Positions 53,059 through 63,469 of a DNA stretch of 64,000 nucleotides are shown here, in pieces. The translations under genes and the position numbers were made by a program. The DNA is from Acinetobacter populi (GTDB taxonomy: Bacteria; Pseudomonadota; Gammaproteobacteria; Pseudomonadales; Moraxellaceae). Every line of letters starts with the position of its first letter. The stretch's first letter is position 1. The DNA lies in the NCBI RefSeq assembly GCF_002174125.1, contig NZ_NEXX01000001.1:1-64000 (forward strand). Direction: 5' to 3'. A model generated the notes under the pieces. That model saw nothing but the letters and a program-made list of their open reading frames with translations, did no database searches and had not been told where the DNA came from.

Positions 53059-54807
53059 ATGGTGGTAAAGCTAGACAAATTGTTTCGTGAAGTTATTGTA
53101 TTAGATCTTGATCATTTGACCTATATCACCAATCTTAAAACAGATGTTGATGTCTGGACCGCATCGTTAGCAGAGCTTGAACTGGGTGAAGCCGCAAAAC
53201 AAATCTTTATTACCTTACTTGAATTGCGGCGCTTCAATTGCCATGATTTTGTCCGTTTTCAGATCATTCAGCAAATCGAACCGAATCTATCTCATCTGTT
53301 ATTGTCTCTGGAACAACATTATCTAAGTAATTCATTGCTAGATACCAAACGTGATCAACAAATTTCCGAACTGGTGCTGGAAATTAAAAGCAATCATGCT
53401 TTGTTATATATCGAGTTATTTAAACGTACCCAGGCAACATTAGAAACCCATAAATTTTCTTTCTTCGATTTTAATTTAAAGAAGAAATTAAATATATTCC
53501 GTAAACAGACCGCAATTTTAGCCATCAACCATCTGACCAATCTACTCTATTCCTTACAATTGCTCTATCTTGATGTCCCTAAAAACTTCTGGACATCGGC
53601 ATATCGTATTTATCAGATCGCCTGTGAATATCACTTTAATCTCGATAAAGTTGAAAAAATAACTGAGCAACCTAGCAACATTGACTCTACCGAAAAAGCT
53701 TTTGCACAGTTAATTCTGCTATTTTTATTGAATAGCCACAAACTACGCCAGTCTGAAATCAAGGAGTTAATGCTATGTATTTCTTATTGGACCTCACTGA
53801 TTCATTTTTCTAAAAATCAAGGCACACAAAGCCACTATTATCTTGATATTCAATCCGATATTGGTCCAAAATTAAATTTACATAAAGATGTACAGGATAA
53901 AAACTTTTATTATATCAATACAATGGAGCTGGCTTCCTATATAGAATCCACCTTACGTCCAAATGCACATTATTATTCCAAGACAGAAGAAAAATCTTTA
54001 ACGCATGTTTTAAAACGCCATATTGTCACCACACTTAATCTAAATCCAACCCGAATTCGGCCTAGATATGAAGATCAAGGCACCCTTGAAGTCACACTCG
54101 GCATTACCTCGGCACATTTCTTTTTATCGCATGCGAAACATTTTAAGGAAACGCTGGATTTAGACATCGACTTTTCGCTGCAAAGTAACAATCAGGTTCT
54201 TTCTCAAATTACGGGCGATAGAGAAATTCAGCTCTCTTCACGTACCTATGAACAACGATTTAATGCCGAAATTACCAAAATCTATCATGCCGAAATTACC
54301 AACCGCAGTGAAAGAGGTTATGGATTACAATGGCATAATCAGGTCATCCGAAATTTAAGAACAGGCGAATTTATTCTAATTAAAGAAAATCCAGAGGCGC
54401 TCTGGACTGGTGCGCTGATTCGCTGGATGAAACAGACCAATCACCAGACACTGGAATTTGGTATTGAGTTAATTACCAAATCCATGTGCCCTGTAGCCGT
54501 TTCTATTCCAAAGCAAAATACTGCACAAACCATTTATCATCCTGCAATTTTATATAAAAATGATGAACAGGATTACGCCATCATCTTACCGAGTGCGCAA
54601 GTATTTTATGAAAATCAGAACTTGTTGCTACGCATGGGGCAAAATGAGTTTAAAATCTTTTTAAAGCAAAGCAGCATATTGACACAGAGCTGTGCCAGCT
54701 TTAGTTTTGATTTACTCGAAAGATCAAAACAGCCCCTGATGGATCGATATTTTCAGCATCAACTTACATCGTTACAAACACAAGATTTGTGGGAATCTCT
54801 TAAATGA
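53059..54807 (+). CDS. Large protein with PilZ-like C-terminal region
   Basis: 582 residues from ATG 53059 (AGGGG 8 bp upstream; GTG 53050 is the alternative). The N-terminal ~400 residues are helical without a recognised motif. Residues ~410-480 look PilZ-like (NRSERGYGLQWHNQVIRNLR, GALIRWMKQTNHQTLEFGIE), consistent with cyclic-di-GMP binding. It overlaps the start of the EAL-domain gene by 4 bp, so both may act in the same second-messenger pathway. The PilZ call needs a profile search. Confidence 0.65.
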   Translation: MVVKLDKLFREVIVLDLDHLTYITNLKTDVDVWTASLAELELGEAAKQIFITLLELRRFNCHDFVRFQIIQQIEPNLSHLLLSLEQHYLSNSLLDTKRDQQISELVLEIKSNHALLYIELFKRTQATLETHKFSFFDFNLKKKLNIFRKQTAILAINHLTNLLYSLQLLYLDVPKNFWTSAYRIYQIACEYHFNLDKVEKITEQPSNIDSTEKAFAQLILLFLLNSHKLRQSEIKELMLCISYWTSLIHFSKNQGTQSHYYLDIQSDIGPKLNLHKDVQDKNFYYINTMELASYIESTLRPNAHYYSKTEEKSLTHVLKRHIVTTLNLNPTRIRPRYEDQGTLEVTLGITSAHFFLSHAKHFKETLDLDIDFSLQSNNQVLSQITGDREIQLSSRTYEQRFNAEITKIYHAEITNRSERGYGLQWHNQVIRNLRTGEFILIKENPEALWTGALIRWMKQTNHQTLEFGIELITKSMCPVAVSIPKQNTAQTIYHPAILYKNDEQDYAIILPSAQVFYENQNLLLRMGQNEFKIFLKQSSILTQSCASFSFDLLERSKQPLMDRYFQHQLTSLQTQDLWESLK

Positions 54808-56924
54808 AATTAACAACCACTGATAAAAAGCTCCAAAGTCATGTCATTCGTTTTTTAATGGTTGATAATCAGCAAATCACCTTTAATAAAATTACTGAAA
54901 CTTTGGAACAGCACCTAAATGGGGTACAAGGTAAATTACTGGACGATCAGAAGTCGTTTGAAAAGATGCTCAACCTACAGTGGGATGTGATTATTTTTCA
55001 TGCAGCCTATGACTTTAATTTTGAACAAGCACTTAGCATTATTCATGGCAAAAATAAAAAAATTCCGGTGATTTTGCTTAGTGACATGAATACCAAAAGT
55101 TCTGAAGCACTGAAAATCTTAAAATTGGGTATTTATGACATCATTGATCACACACATCTGGATCATCTCACCTTAAGTTTATATCGTGCCTCAATTTATA
55201 GTCGTCTGGTTCGCCGTGAACTACAACTCAATCTGGAAATTGATAAATTACAACAGCAAACCCAAAGTCTGGTTGAAACCACTGAACATGCTGTGGCTAT
55301 TTTTCAAGAAGGCATACACTTATCAGTAAACCCACAATATGCAAAGTTATTCGGTGCCAACGACCCGGAAGAATTTTCAGGTTTACCTATTCTTGATATT
55401 CTGCAACCACAAGATATCACTGAATTTAAGCAATTCTTTAAAAAACTTTCAAAGGGTGATTTAAGTCAACCTGTTTTAGAGATTACTAGTCGCAATCCAC
55501 ATTTAAAAGATCATACCCTGCGTCTACAATTTTCTAATGCCGAATTTGACGATGAACCTGCCTTACAACTCATTATTGTAACTGAAAATGAGTTGTCTAC
55601 AGCAAAGATTGGACAGCAGGGATCGGGTTTTGCCTCAGTACAGGACGTATACGATCTACTAAACTTTGCATTTATCCAAAATTCAAAATTGGCAGTCATT
55701 CTGTATATTGTAGATCAACTACCACAACAGGTCATTGCGCAAACATGGAATAGTAGTCGGGCTTATTTTGCCGAATTAGAGAAAAATCTGGCATCGCTGA
55801 CCGAAAATGAATTTTTAAGATTATCAGAAACTGTATTTTTAACCACTCAGGCAGTGAATGATCAAGCCACCTTGGCACAAAATCTTAAAAAACTTTCTGT
55901 ACAGCTTCCGACACAACTCAATATTTTGCAGCAAACTTATCCTGTCAATGTTCATTTATCAGCGCAATTACTGGATCATTTACCACAAGAAAATGAGATT
56001 ACTGCATTACTGCAACAAACCTTTAAACAAAGCTTTGACCCCAAAGCTGTGATTCTGGAAACTAAATTAACCAGTTCAGCTGAAGCTGTACCAGAAAAAA
56101 TACAAATCAATTTTGGCGTACCAATTACCGAACAGGTAACGCCCGAACCGGCCTTATCCTATAACGTGCCCAGTGACGCCACACAAAAAGCACTTTCTGA
56201 GCAAATTGATCAAAATACCATTCAGTTATCTTTTCAACAGTTGTATGACAAAGAAGATATCGACACCCATATTTATGAAGTGACCGCCAGTTTTCAATAT
56301 GAGAATAAGGCTGTTTCACTGGAGACTTTTGCAGGTTTAGCGGCCAATCCAGAACTGGCCATCAAAGCCGATCGCTGGGTCTTGGTAGAAGCGTCAAAAC
56401 GCCTGCATCAATTCCTGACCACTTGCCCTAAAAGTCGTATCGTGGTCAATCTCCATGCAATTAGCCTGAGTGATCCCAACCTCATTCCCTTGCTATCGAA
56501 ACTGGTTAATCTAATTAATTCAAAATATACCCGCCCATTGATTCTTCAATTTGAAGAACAGGATATTTTGGCCAATATCAGTGGCACTGCGAAATTTATT
56601 CAGGCGATTCAGGATTATAATATTGGCATTGCCGTTACCAATTTTGGTCAATCCATCTATTGCGTTAATATCTTGCAACAACTCAAGATTTCATTTGCAA
56701 AATTGGCACCTGAGTTTACGGTACAACTCCTTCATGATGACAGTCTGGTTGAACTTCAGGAGAAACTGGATTCATTTAAACAATATGATCATGATGTTAA
56801 ATTCCTAATCAGCGAACTTAATGACATGACCCTATTTGCCAATGCTTGGAATATTGATGTACGTTATTTACAAGGCGATTATTTTCAGGCAAAACAAAAT
56901 CATTTCCTTGATAGTGCAGGTTAA
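54804..56924 (+). CDS. FimX-like protein with degenerate EAL domain
   Basis: 706 residues in the order receiver-like (~12-125, VIRFLMVDNQQITFNKITET), PAS-like (~150-260, TTEHAVAIFQEGIHLSVNPQ), vestigial GGDEF (~280-420) and C-terminal EAL-type domain (~465-705). The EAL signature is absent: the expected region reads SLETFAGLAANPELAIKADR, and the late Q-G-D-Y-F motif survives. Such domains bind rather than cleave c-di-GMP, as in FimX, which controls type IV pili. It is coupled to the PilZ-like gene. Confidence 0.8.
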   Translation: MKLTTTDKKLQSHVIRFLMVDNQQITFNKITETLEQHLNGVQGKLLDDQKSFEKMLNLQWDVIIFHAAYDFNFEQALSIIHGKNKKIPVILLSDMNTKSSEALKILKLGIYDIIDHTHLDHLTLSLYRASIYSRLVRRELQLNLEIDKLQQQTQSLVETTEHAVAIFQEGIHLSVNPQYAKLFGANDPEEFSGLPILDILQPQDITEFKQFFKKLSKGDLSQPVLEITSRNPHLKDHTLRLQFSNAEFDDEPALQLIIVTENELSTAKIGQQGSGFASVQDVYDLLNFAFIQNSKLAVILYIVDQLPQQVIAQTWNSSRAYFAELEKNLASLTENEFLRLSETVFLTTQAVNDQATLAQNLKKLSVQLPTQLNILQQTYPVNVHLSAQLLDHLPQENEITALLQQTFKQSFDPKAVILETKLTSSAEAVPEKIQINFGVPITEQVTPEPALSYNVPSDATQKALSEQIDQNTIQLSFQQLYDKEDIDTHIYEVTASFQYENKAVSLETFAGLAANPELAIKADRWVLVEASKRLHQFLTTCPKSRIVVNLHAISLSDPNLIPLLSKLVNLINSKYTRPLILQFEEQDILANISGTAKFIQAIQDYNIGIAVTNFGQSIYCVNILQQLKISFAKLAPEFTVQLLHDDSLVELQEKLDSFKQYDHDVKFLISELNDMTLFANAWNIDVRYLQGDYFQAKQNHFLDSAG

Positions 56925-56956
56925 ACTGCACTTTTCCAACTTTTTATGTGACACAA

Positions 56957-56981
56957 AAAAACGGGCAAATTGCCCGTTTTT
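56957..56981. terminator. Bidirectional terminator between EAL gene and rpmE
   Basis: Stem AAAAACGGGCA / TGCCCGTTTTT (56957-56967, 56971-56981) with a 3-nt loop, A-run left and T-run right, placed between the convergent genes. Confidence 0.88.
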
Positions 56982-57000
56982 ATCATTTTGACGATGTATC

Positions 57001-57225
57001 TTAGCGTTTGATGCTACGAGACATACCAGCAAAACGTTGTTTAAATTTATCAATACGACCACCAGTATCTACAGATTTTTGTTTACCTGTATAGAATGGG
57101 TGACATGCTGAACAAACGTCCAGATAAATTGTATCTTTACCTAATGCAGATTGTGTTTCAATCACGTTACCGCATGAGCAGGTTGCAACTAATGTTTGGT
57201 ATTTTGGGTGAATATCGGCACGCAT
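57001..57225 (-). CDS. rpmE: 50S ribosomal protein L31, zinc-type
   Basis: 74 residues: [20 protein letters not shown], then [15 protein letters not shown]. The CxC and CxxC cysteines are the zinc site of the C+ form of L31. It lies between terminators and is monocistronic. Confidence 0.97.
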   Translation of the reverse strand: MRADIHPKYQTLVATCSCGNVIETQSALGKDTIYLDVCSACHPFYTGKQKSVDTGGRIDKFKQRFAGMSRSIKR

Positions 57226-57447
57226 GGTCGATGACTCCTAAATGAAGAAAGGCTTAAGCTGCCATCGCAATTCATCACTCTCAAAACTTGAGGAAAAGGC
57301 TAAATTTTGCAAAAGCTCAACTCAGCAGACAAACACGACAACAGACCATTTCTTTTGGCCCACCGAGACTGCAAGTGTCAGAGCAAGGCACAACAAGTGC
57401 GCGTATTATAGCGAAACTTTGTCAGAATAGCTAATCCTTCTCGTGTT

Positions 57448-58425
57448 TTATTCTTCCTGCTGCTGTGCCTGTTTTGACCATTTTGCAGCAATCACACCAC
57501 AGACCATCAACTGGATCTGATGGAAAATCATAATCGGCAACACAATCATACCCAGCGGTTGTCCAATAAATAAAATCTGAGCCATAGGAACACCACTGGC
57601 CAGTGTTTTTTTCGAACTACAGAAAAAGATAGTGACCTGATCCTCACGATTAAAGCCTAACCATTTCGGTAAATAATAGGCCAATAGCATAATAATGGTT
57701 AATAAAACCGAACAGGCCAAGGTGAGATAGAATAAGGTCCAGCCATTAACCTGATGCCACAACCCGGCGACCACAGCGCTACTAAATGCGCCATAAACCA
57801 CCATCAAAATACTGCCCTGATCAAATGCCTTGACGATACTGGGGGCTTTACTCATCAATGGAAATACATAAGGTCTGAGGATTTGCCCCAAAATAAAAGG
57901 CACCAGCAACAGTAATAAAATTTTGATAATAGAAGCGGTTGGATCGAAATCATGCTGGGTTTTACCCAGAATAAAAAAGCTCACCAGAATCGGGGTGATA
58001 AACATACCAACAATATTAGAAAATGAAGCACTACATACTGCACCAGCCACATTGCCCTTTGCTACCGAAGTAAAAGCAATCGAAGATTGCACCGTTGAGG
58101 GCAAAAAGCACATGAACAGGAAGCCCCAATACAGTTGCTGTCCCAATAAAGGCAGTAAAACAGGTTTAGCCATTAAACCAATAATGGGAAAAATTGCAAA
58201 AGTAAATGCAAACACCAGCGCATGCAATTTCCAGTGCATAATTCCCTGCACCACTGCTTCACGAGAGAGTTTCGCCCCATGTAAAAAGAATAAAATGGCA
58301 ATTGCAATGGTGGTGAGTGTATTAAAGATCTGTGCAGGCTGACCACTGATCGGCACAATGGTTGCCAGAATGACCATCAATACCAATAATATTGTAAAAC
58401 GGTCTATGGCTAATAATTTAAACAT
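57448..58425 (-). CDS. YfeH-like bile acid:sodium symporter family protein
   Basis: 325 residues from ATG 58425 (AGGGA 6 bp upstream; the TTG at 58464 is less likely). About nine to ten membrane helices. Family landmarks: LFFLHGAKLSREAVVQGIMH near residue 45, FMCFLPSTVQSSIAFTSVAKG in the middle, and FFCSSKKTLASGVPMAQILF in the C-terminal half. It belongs to the SBF-like group typified by YfeH. Its substrate is not defined. Confidence 0.88.
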   Translation of the reverse strand: MFKLLAIDRFTILLVLMVILATIVPISGQPAQIFNTLTTIAIAILFFLHGAKLSREAVVQGIMHWKLHALVFAFTFAIFPIIGLMAKPVLLPLLGQQLYWGFLFMCFLPSTVQSSIAFTSVAKGNVAGAVCSASFSNIVGMFITPILVSFFILGKTQHDFDPTASIIKILLLLLVPFILGQILRPYVFPLMSKAPSIVKAFDQGSILMVVYGAFSSAVVAGLWHQVNGWTLFYLTLACSVLLTIIMLLAYYLPKWLGFNREDQVTIFFCSSKKTLASGVPMAQILFIGQPLGMIVLPIMIFHQIQLMVCGVIAAKWSKQAQQQEE

Positions 58426-58584
58426 AACGTCCCTATTTGGCAAAAAAGCCCAGTCGAATCGCAAACTTTCGCTATCATACTGAGCTTTATTGATAAAGCA
58501 AATCTACGAAAGAGATTTATTTATTCCCTTCTAACCTGTTTTTATCTGTTCAAATCTATATAGGATAAATTCAACATAACGGTA

Positions 58585-58986
58585 TTAGTTATTTCGTGCA
58601 TTCTGATCTTGTTGAATTAATTCAATTTTATAGCCATCTGGGTCTTCAACAAAAGCGATTACCGTCACACCACCTTTCATCGGCCCTGCCTCACGTACGA
58701 CTTTCCCCCCACGTGCCTTGATCTCGGCACAGGCCTGATAAGCATCATCCACACCTATGGCAATATGTCCATAAGCATTGCCCAAATCGTAATGATCAGT
58801 GTCCCAGTTATGGGTCAGCTCGAGTACAGTATGATGTTCTTCATCACCATAACCAACAAAAGCAAGGGTAAAACGTCCTTCTTCATAATCACGTTTACGC
58901 AATAATTGCATACCGAGCACTTCAGTATAGAACTTGAGAGACTGTTCCAGATTGCCTACTCGTAGCATGGTATGTAGCATTCGCAT
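58585..58986 (-). CDS. gloA: Lactoylglutathione lyase (glyoxalase I)
   Basis: 133 residues of the vicinal-oxygen-chelate fold, two beta-alpha-beta-beta-beta halves. Metal-site context is [20 protein letters not shown] (His5), [10 protein letters not shown] (Glu), [17 protein letters not shown] (His) and [12 protein letters not shown] (Glu). The enzyme converts the glutathione hemithioacetal of methylglyoxal to S-lactoylglutathione. Confidence 0.95.
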   Translation of the reverse strand: MRMLHTMLRVGNLEQSLKFYTEVLGMQLLRKRDYEEGRFTLAFVGYGDEEHHTVLELTHNWDTDHYDLGNAYGHIAIGVDDAYQACAEIKARGGKVVREAGPMKGGVTVIAFVEDPDGYKIELIQQDQNARNN

Positions 58987-59154
58987 AGTTACTATTCCTA
59001 AGGTTTAACATTAAACAACATCATTGCTAATATAAAGTTTTCTTGTATAAACATCAAATTGCAGGATTATTTTATTAAATTCTGCCAATATCAACAGAAT
59101 TAAAGTGGCGCGTGATTTTAAATCAACACCTCCAAAAATATCATCAAGTTAATT

Positions 59155-59763
59155 TTATTTGGGGATATTATTTTGGCTGGTAATCATAAAGGCCTGATTA
59201 ATGTATAGCTTAATCAATCGTTCACGGGAGCCAATTGATTTCTGATAATGTGTTGAATTTAACAATAATGAAGCACCATAAGTTAATGACCACACATAAG
59301 ACAAATAATCACGTATTGAAATTGAACTATTTTGCGTATTCAGATAGTCCTGCGTGATATCCTTAATCAATAAAATTCTTTCATCCCGAATTTGATACAG
59401 CTCATTAAACAATTGATTGAGTTTTTTCTCTTTATTGGTTAAATCTTCCTCAATAATATGTAACATGATGGTTCTATTGGAATTCAACATATTAAATAAC
59501 ATATATTTCGAGATATATAAGCCAATACTACTATTATATTTTTTTGATATTTCCAGTAACCGCTTTTCATTTAAAATAATCAGTTCCAAAAATAACTGAT
59601 TTTTACTTTTAAAATAACGATAGATCGTGCCCTTGGCAATATCCAACTCAAAGGCCAGTTCCTCCAGTGTAATTTCCTGATTATTTTCCAACAATAATTT
59701 TTCTGCCATAAATAAGATTTTTTCTTTACGGGAAAGAAAATGATCTTTAGCTTGCATATTCAT
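59155..59763 (-). CDS. TetR-family transcriptional regulator
   Basis: About 202 residues from ATG 59763; AGG lies ~9 bp upstream, and TTG 59769 and ATG 59757 are alternatives. N-terminal HTH: ITLEELAFELDIAKGTIYRY FKSK. The remaining helices form a ligand domain. It is divergent from the acyl-CoA dehydrogenase gene across ~500 bp and is its likely regulator, possibly via the palindrome at 60192-60208. Confidence 0.85.
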   Translation of the reverse strand: MNMQAKDHFLSRKEKILFMAEKLLLENNQEITLEELAFELDIAKGTIYRYFKSKNQLFLELIILNEKRLLEISKKYNSSIGLYISKYMLFNMLNSNRTIMLHIIEEDLTNKEKKLNQLFNELYQIRDERILLIKDITQDYLNTQNSSISIRDYLSYVWSLTYGASLLLNSTHYQKSIGSRERLIKLYINQAFMITSQNNIPK

Positions 59764-59769
59764 TGCCAA

Positions 59770-60275
59770 TACCTAAAAATAACATCAGGAGATAATTTCA
59801 TATCCCGAATTACATCCTACAAATTTACGTAAAATCTGTATGCAATCCAAAATATGAGATGTCTTTTATCGTGAAGAGATCAAAATAATGCACTGATCAA
59901 AAATGCATTACATGCCTATTTAAAATAATCCCATTAGCTTACAAAATTCAAGTCTTAATGATGTTTTGAACATAATTTAATCATTCATAGTATTTTTTAG
60001 CAAATAAATACAATCATTTATCAAATTACTATACGACTAAAGTAGTTGATAAGCTTTAATTTTATCAAAAAACAAATTTTAAGTTCATAGTTTTACAAAA
60101 AAGTCAATGATTGGGAACCGACAAGTTCAGAACAAAGTGCAAAAATTCCTTTTTTGCCGGATTTATTCTATTGTTTTCGCCATTGATCGTGACCGAACTG
60201 AACTCGGTATATGTTCTATCTCCCTCTTTGATCAACTGCCATTGATGCGTTGGTCAATTGCAAAAGGATTTTAAA
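59770..60275. promoter_or_regulatory. Divergent promoter region with palindrome
   Basis: About 500 bp between tetR and the acyl-CoA dehydrogenase. ACCGA (60192-60196) and TCGGT (60204-60208) form an inverted repeat with 7-bp spacer, and a related GAACCGACAAGTTC sequence lies near 60115. They are candidate TetR-family operators. The rest is AT-rich without a gene. Confidence 0.45.
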
Positions 60276-62057
60276 ATGGCAATTTATAATGCGCCTCTGG
60301 CCGACATGCACTTTATTTTGAATGATGTATTCAAAGCAGACCAATTCTGGCAAAACAATGAAAAATTAAACCATATTGATATTGCAACGGCAGATGCAAT
60401 TTTAGAAGAAATGTCCAAATTTGCCAAAAATGTGATTCTGGATTTAAACCGTAATGCCGATGAAGAAGGTGCCCATTTTAATCAAGGTACAGTCACGACA
60501 CCAAAAGGCTTCAAAGAGGCATTTGCCCAATATGCCGAAGGTGGCTGGATTGGTTTGGGTGCCGATGAGGAATGGGGCGGTCAGAACATGCCGAAAATGT
60601 TAACCGTACTGGCCGATGAAATGATTTTTGCCACCAATCCTGCATTTATGCTCTACCCGCTATTAACAGTCGGTGCAGGCATGGCGCTAAATAACTGCGC
60701 TTCTCAACAGCAAAAAGAAACGTATTTGCCAAAAATGTACACTGGGGAATGGTCAGGCACCATGTGTTTAACCGAACCCCATTCCGGTACAGATTTAGGA
60801 ATTATCAAAACCAAAGCAGAACCAAATACTGATGGTTCTTATAATATCACTGGTACAAAAATCTTTATTACCAGTGGCGAGCATGATTTAAGCCAGAATA
60901 TTATCCATCTTGTTCTGGCAAAAACTCCAGATGCACCGGCAGGTTCTCGTGGGATTTCGTTATTTATCGTGCCTAAATTTCTAGTCAATGAAGATGGTTC
61001 TCTGGGCGAACGTAATCCGGTGAGTGCAGGTTCAATCGAACATAAAATGGGGATTAAAGGTTCTGCAACTTGTGTTATGAACTTTGATGCGGCCAAAGGT
61101 TTCTTGGTGGGTAAAGAGAACGAAGGTCTGGCAGCCATGTTTGTGATGATGAACTATGAACGTCTGTCCATGGGGATTCAAGGCATTGGCGCATCTGAAT
61201 TTGCGTATCAAAATGCCGCACAATATGCCACAGACCGTTTACAGGGTCGTAGCGTGACTGGTGCCCAATCACCGGAAAAACCAGCAGACAGTATTCTGGT
61301 GCATGCCGATGTACGCCGTATGTTGCTTAATGTCCGTACCAATAATGAAGCATCTCGTGCATTTGCCGTGTATGTTGGTCAACAACTCGACATCACCAAA
61401 TTCTCAACGAATGCCGAAGCAGTGAAGAAAGCCAATGATCGTGTTGCTTTATTAACGCCGATTGCCAAGGCATTTTTAACAGATATGGCATTCCAGTCTA
61501 CACTTGATGCACAAATGTGCTTTGGTGGCCATGGCTATATCCGGGAATGGGGCATGGAACAATGTATTCGTGATCTGCGTATTTCCCAAATCTATGAGGG
61601 TACCAATGGTGTGCAGGCACAGGATTTAATTGGTCGTAAAACCATTAAAAATAATGGTCAGTTTATCGCAGAATATATTGCCGAAATCCGTGACTTCAGT
61701 CATACACTTGATACAGATTTAAACTTGCTTAAAGATAAAACGCTGGCTGCATGTAATGAAGTCGAAGGCGTAACACAATATATTATTGAACAAGCCAAAG
61801 TTGAAGCAAATTTCTCAAATGCAGTTGCAGTAGATTATCTACATGCGGTTGGTTTACTCAGCTTTAGTTATATGTTTGCCAAAATTGCCAATGCTGCCAA
61901 AGACCAGCAAGGCGAGTTTTATCAAAACAAACTGGTACTTGCAGAATATTTTGCAACCAAATTCTTGCCGAATCTGACTGCCCGAATTGCAAATATTCAG
62001 GCAGGTTCAAACCTGATCATGAAGTTTTCTCAGGATTATTTCACTGCACAATCTTAA
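60276..62057 (+). CDS. Acyl-CoA dehydrogenase, DmdC/AcdH-like
   Basis: 593 residues from ATG 60276 (AAAGGA 9 bp upstream; an in-frame start at 60258 is possible). N-terminus AIYNAPLADMHFILNDVF is typical of the long ~590-residue subfamily. FAD-site regions are MCLTEPHSGTDLGI and KIFITSGEHDLSQNI, with the C-terminal CFGGHGYIREWGMEQCIRDL and IYEGTNGVQAQDLIGRK. It oxidises an acyl-CoA to the enoyl-CoA. The following thiolase suggests a beta-oxidation or short-chain-acid pathway. Confidence 0.9.
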   Translation: MAIYNAPLADMHFILNDVFKADQFWQNNEKLNHIDIATADAILEEMSKFAKNVILDLNRNADEEGAHFNQGTVTTPKGFKEAFAQYAEGGWIGLGADEEWGGQNMPKMLTVLADEMIFATNPAFMLYPLLTVGAGMALNNCASQQQKETYLPKMYTGEWSGTMCLTEPHSGTDLGIIKTKAEPNTDGSYNITGTKIFITSGEHDLSQNIIHLVLAKTPDAPAGSRGISLFIVPKFLVNEDGSLGERNPVSAGSIEHKMGIKGSATCVMNFDAAKGFLVGKENEGLAAMFVMMNYERLSMGIQGIGASEFAYQNAAQYATDRLQGRSVTGAQSPEKPADSILVHADVRRMLLNVRTNNEASRAFAVYVGQQLDITKFSTNAEAVKKANDRVALLTPIAKAFLTDMAFQSTLDAQMCFGGHGYIREWGMEQCIRDLRISQIYEGTNGVQAQDLIGRKTIKNNGQFIAEYIAEIRDFSHTLDTDLNLLKDKTLAACNEVEGVTQYIIEQAKVEANFSNAVAVDYLHAVGLLSFSYMFAKIANAAKDQQGEFYQNKLVLAEYFATKFLPNLTARIANIQAGSNLIMKFSQDYFTAQS

Positions 62058-62081
62058 ATGATTGGCTTAAATCATTAAACC

Positions 62082-62128
62082 CAAGTATTGCCAATGGGTA
62101 TACCATCATCATGGGCAATACTTGTTTT
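62082..62128 (+). terminator. Terminator between acyl-CoA dehydrogenase and thiolase
   Basis: 11-bp stem CAAGTATTGCC / GGCAATACTTG (62082-62092, 62114-62124), 21-nt loop, then TTTT. It lies 25 bp past the stop and 29 bp before the thiolase start, so part of the transcription may stop here. Confidence 0.7.
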
Positions 62129-62156
62129 AGCCCAATAAAGCAATGGAAAAATCAAA

Positions 62157-63326
62157 ATGATCGTTATTGTAAATGCAGCACGAACTGCAATGGGAAGTTT
62201 TCAAGGGACGGTATCCGGATTGACTGCACCAAATCTGGGGGCAGTTGCCATCAAGGCAGCAGTTGAACGGGCCAATCTTAGCCCAAATGATATTGATGAA
62301 GTGATTTTTGGCTGTGTTTTACCCGCAGGCGTTAAGCAAGGTCCTGCCCGTCAAGCCATGCGTGAAGCTGGATTACCTGATTCTACCGGTGCTGTCACCA
62401 TCAATAAAATTTGCGGTTCCGGTATGAAGGCTGTGATGCAGGCAGCAGACATGATTAAAGCTGGCAGCGCCAATATTGTGGTGGCTGGTGGTATGGAATC
62501 CATGAGCAATGCCCCATATCTGTTACCCAAAGCTCGCACAGGCTATCGTATGGGTCATGGCGAGATCAAGGATCATATGTTCCTTGAAGGTCTGGAAGAT
62601 GCCGAAACCGGGTTGTCTATGGGTGTGCTGGCACAGCAAATGGCCGATCAAAAAGGCTATAGCCGTGAGCAAATGGATCAGTTTGCCATTCGCTCACTGA
62701 CTCGTGCCCAGACAGCCATTGGCGAAGGTTACTTTAAAGACGAAATTGCACCGATCACGGTTAAAACCCGCAAAGGTGAGGTGATTTTTGCACAAGACGA
62801 ACAACCAGCCAAAGGCAATATCGAAAAAATCCCGACACTGAAACCTGCATTTGCCAAAGACGGTACCATTACTGCGGCAAATTCAAGTTCCATCAGTGAT
62901 GGTGCATCTGCATTGGTCATCATGTCTGAAGAGCAAGCACAGCAACGTCATTTGCAACCCTTGGCAAAAGTGCTGGCCTATGCATCCCATTCACAGCATC
63001 CGTCAGAGTTTACCATTGCGCCCGTTGGTGCCATTGAAAAAGTATTAAAACAGACTGGCTGGCAAGCAAGTGATGTGGATTTATGGGAAATCAATGAAGC
63101 CTTTGCCATGGTGACTATGGCTGCAATTGATGCTTTTGCGCTTGATGCAGAAAAAGTCAATATCAATGGCGGGGCCTGTGCATTGGGTCATCCATTGGGT
63201 TCATCCGGTTCACGCATTATTGTCACGCTGATCCATGCCTTAAAACGCACAGGTGGTAAAAAAGGTATTGCGGCATTATGTATCGGTGGTGGTGAAGCAA
63301 CTGCTATCGCGATTGAACTCTATTAA
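62157..63326 (+). CDS. Acetyl-CoA C-acetyltransferase (thiolase)
   Basis: 389 residues. The nucleophilic Cys is in NKICGSGMKAVMQAADMI (~88), the His is in WEINEAFAMVTM (~345), and the second Cys/His region is GGACALGHPLGSSGSRI and CIGGGEATAIAIE. This is a standard AtoB/PhaA-type biosynthetic or degradative thiolase that splits or joins acetoacetyl-CoA. It is downstream of the acyl-CoA dehydrogenase. Confidence 0.93.
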   Translation: MIVIVNAARTAMGSFQGTVSGLTAPNLGAVAIKAAVERANLSPNDIDEVIFGCVLPAGVKQGPARQAMREAGLPDSTGAVTINKICGSGMKAVMQAADMIKAGSANIVVAGGMESMSNAPYLLPKARTGYRMGHGEIKDHMFLEGLEDAETGLSMGVLAQQMADQKGYSREQMDQFAIRSLTRAQTAIGEGYFKDEIAPITVKTRKGEVIFAQDEQPAKGNIEKIPTLKPAFAKDGTITAANSSSISDGASALVIMSEEQAQQRHLQPLAKVLAYASHSQHPSEFTIAPVGAIEKVLKQTGWQASDVDLWEINEAFAMVTMAAIDAFALDAEKVNINGGACALGHPLGSSGSRIIVTLIHALKRTGGKKGIAALCIGGGEATAIAIELY

Positions 63327-63469
63327 TTCCAGCACATTAAATGATGAATACAAGCCATTGCGTATTCCTCATTTAATTTAAAAATTTTACAGACTGAAAT
63401 TTTCATTTTCCTCGTTTTGCAACGTAGGGACAGGATTTTTCATGCTTCAAATCTAGGTGAGTAAACACG

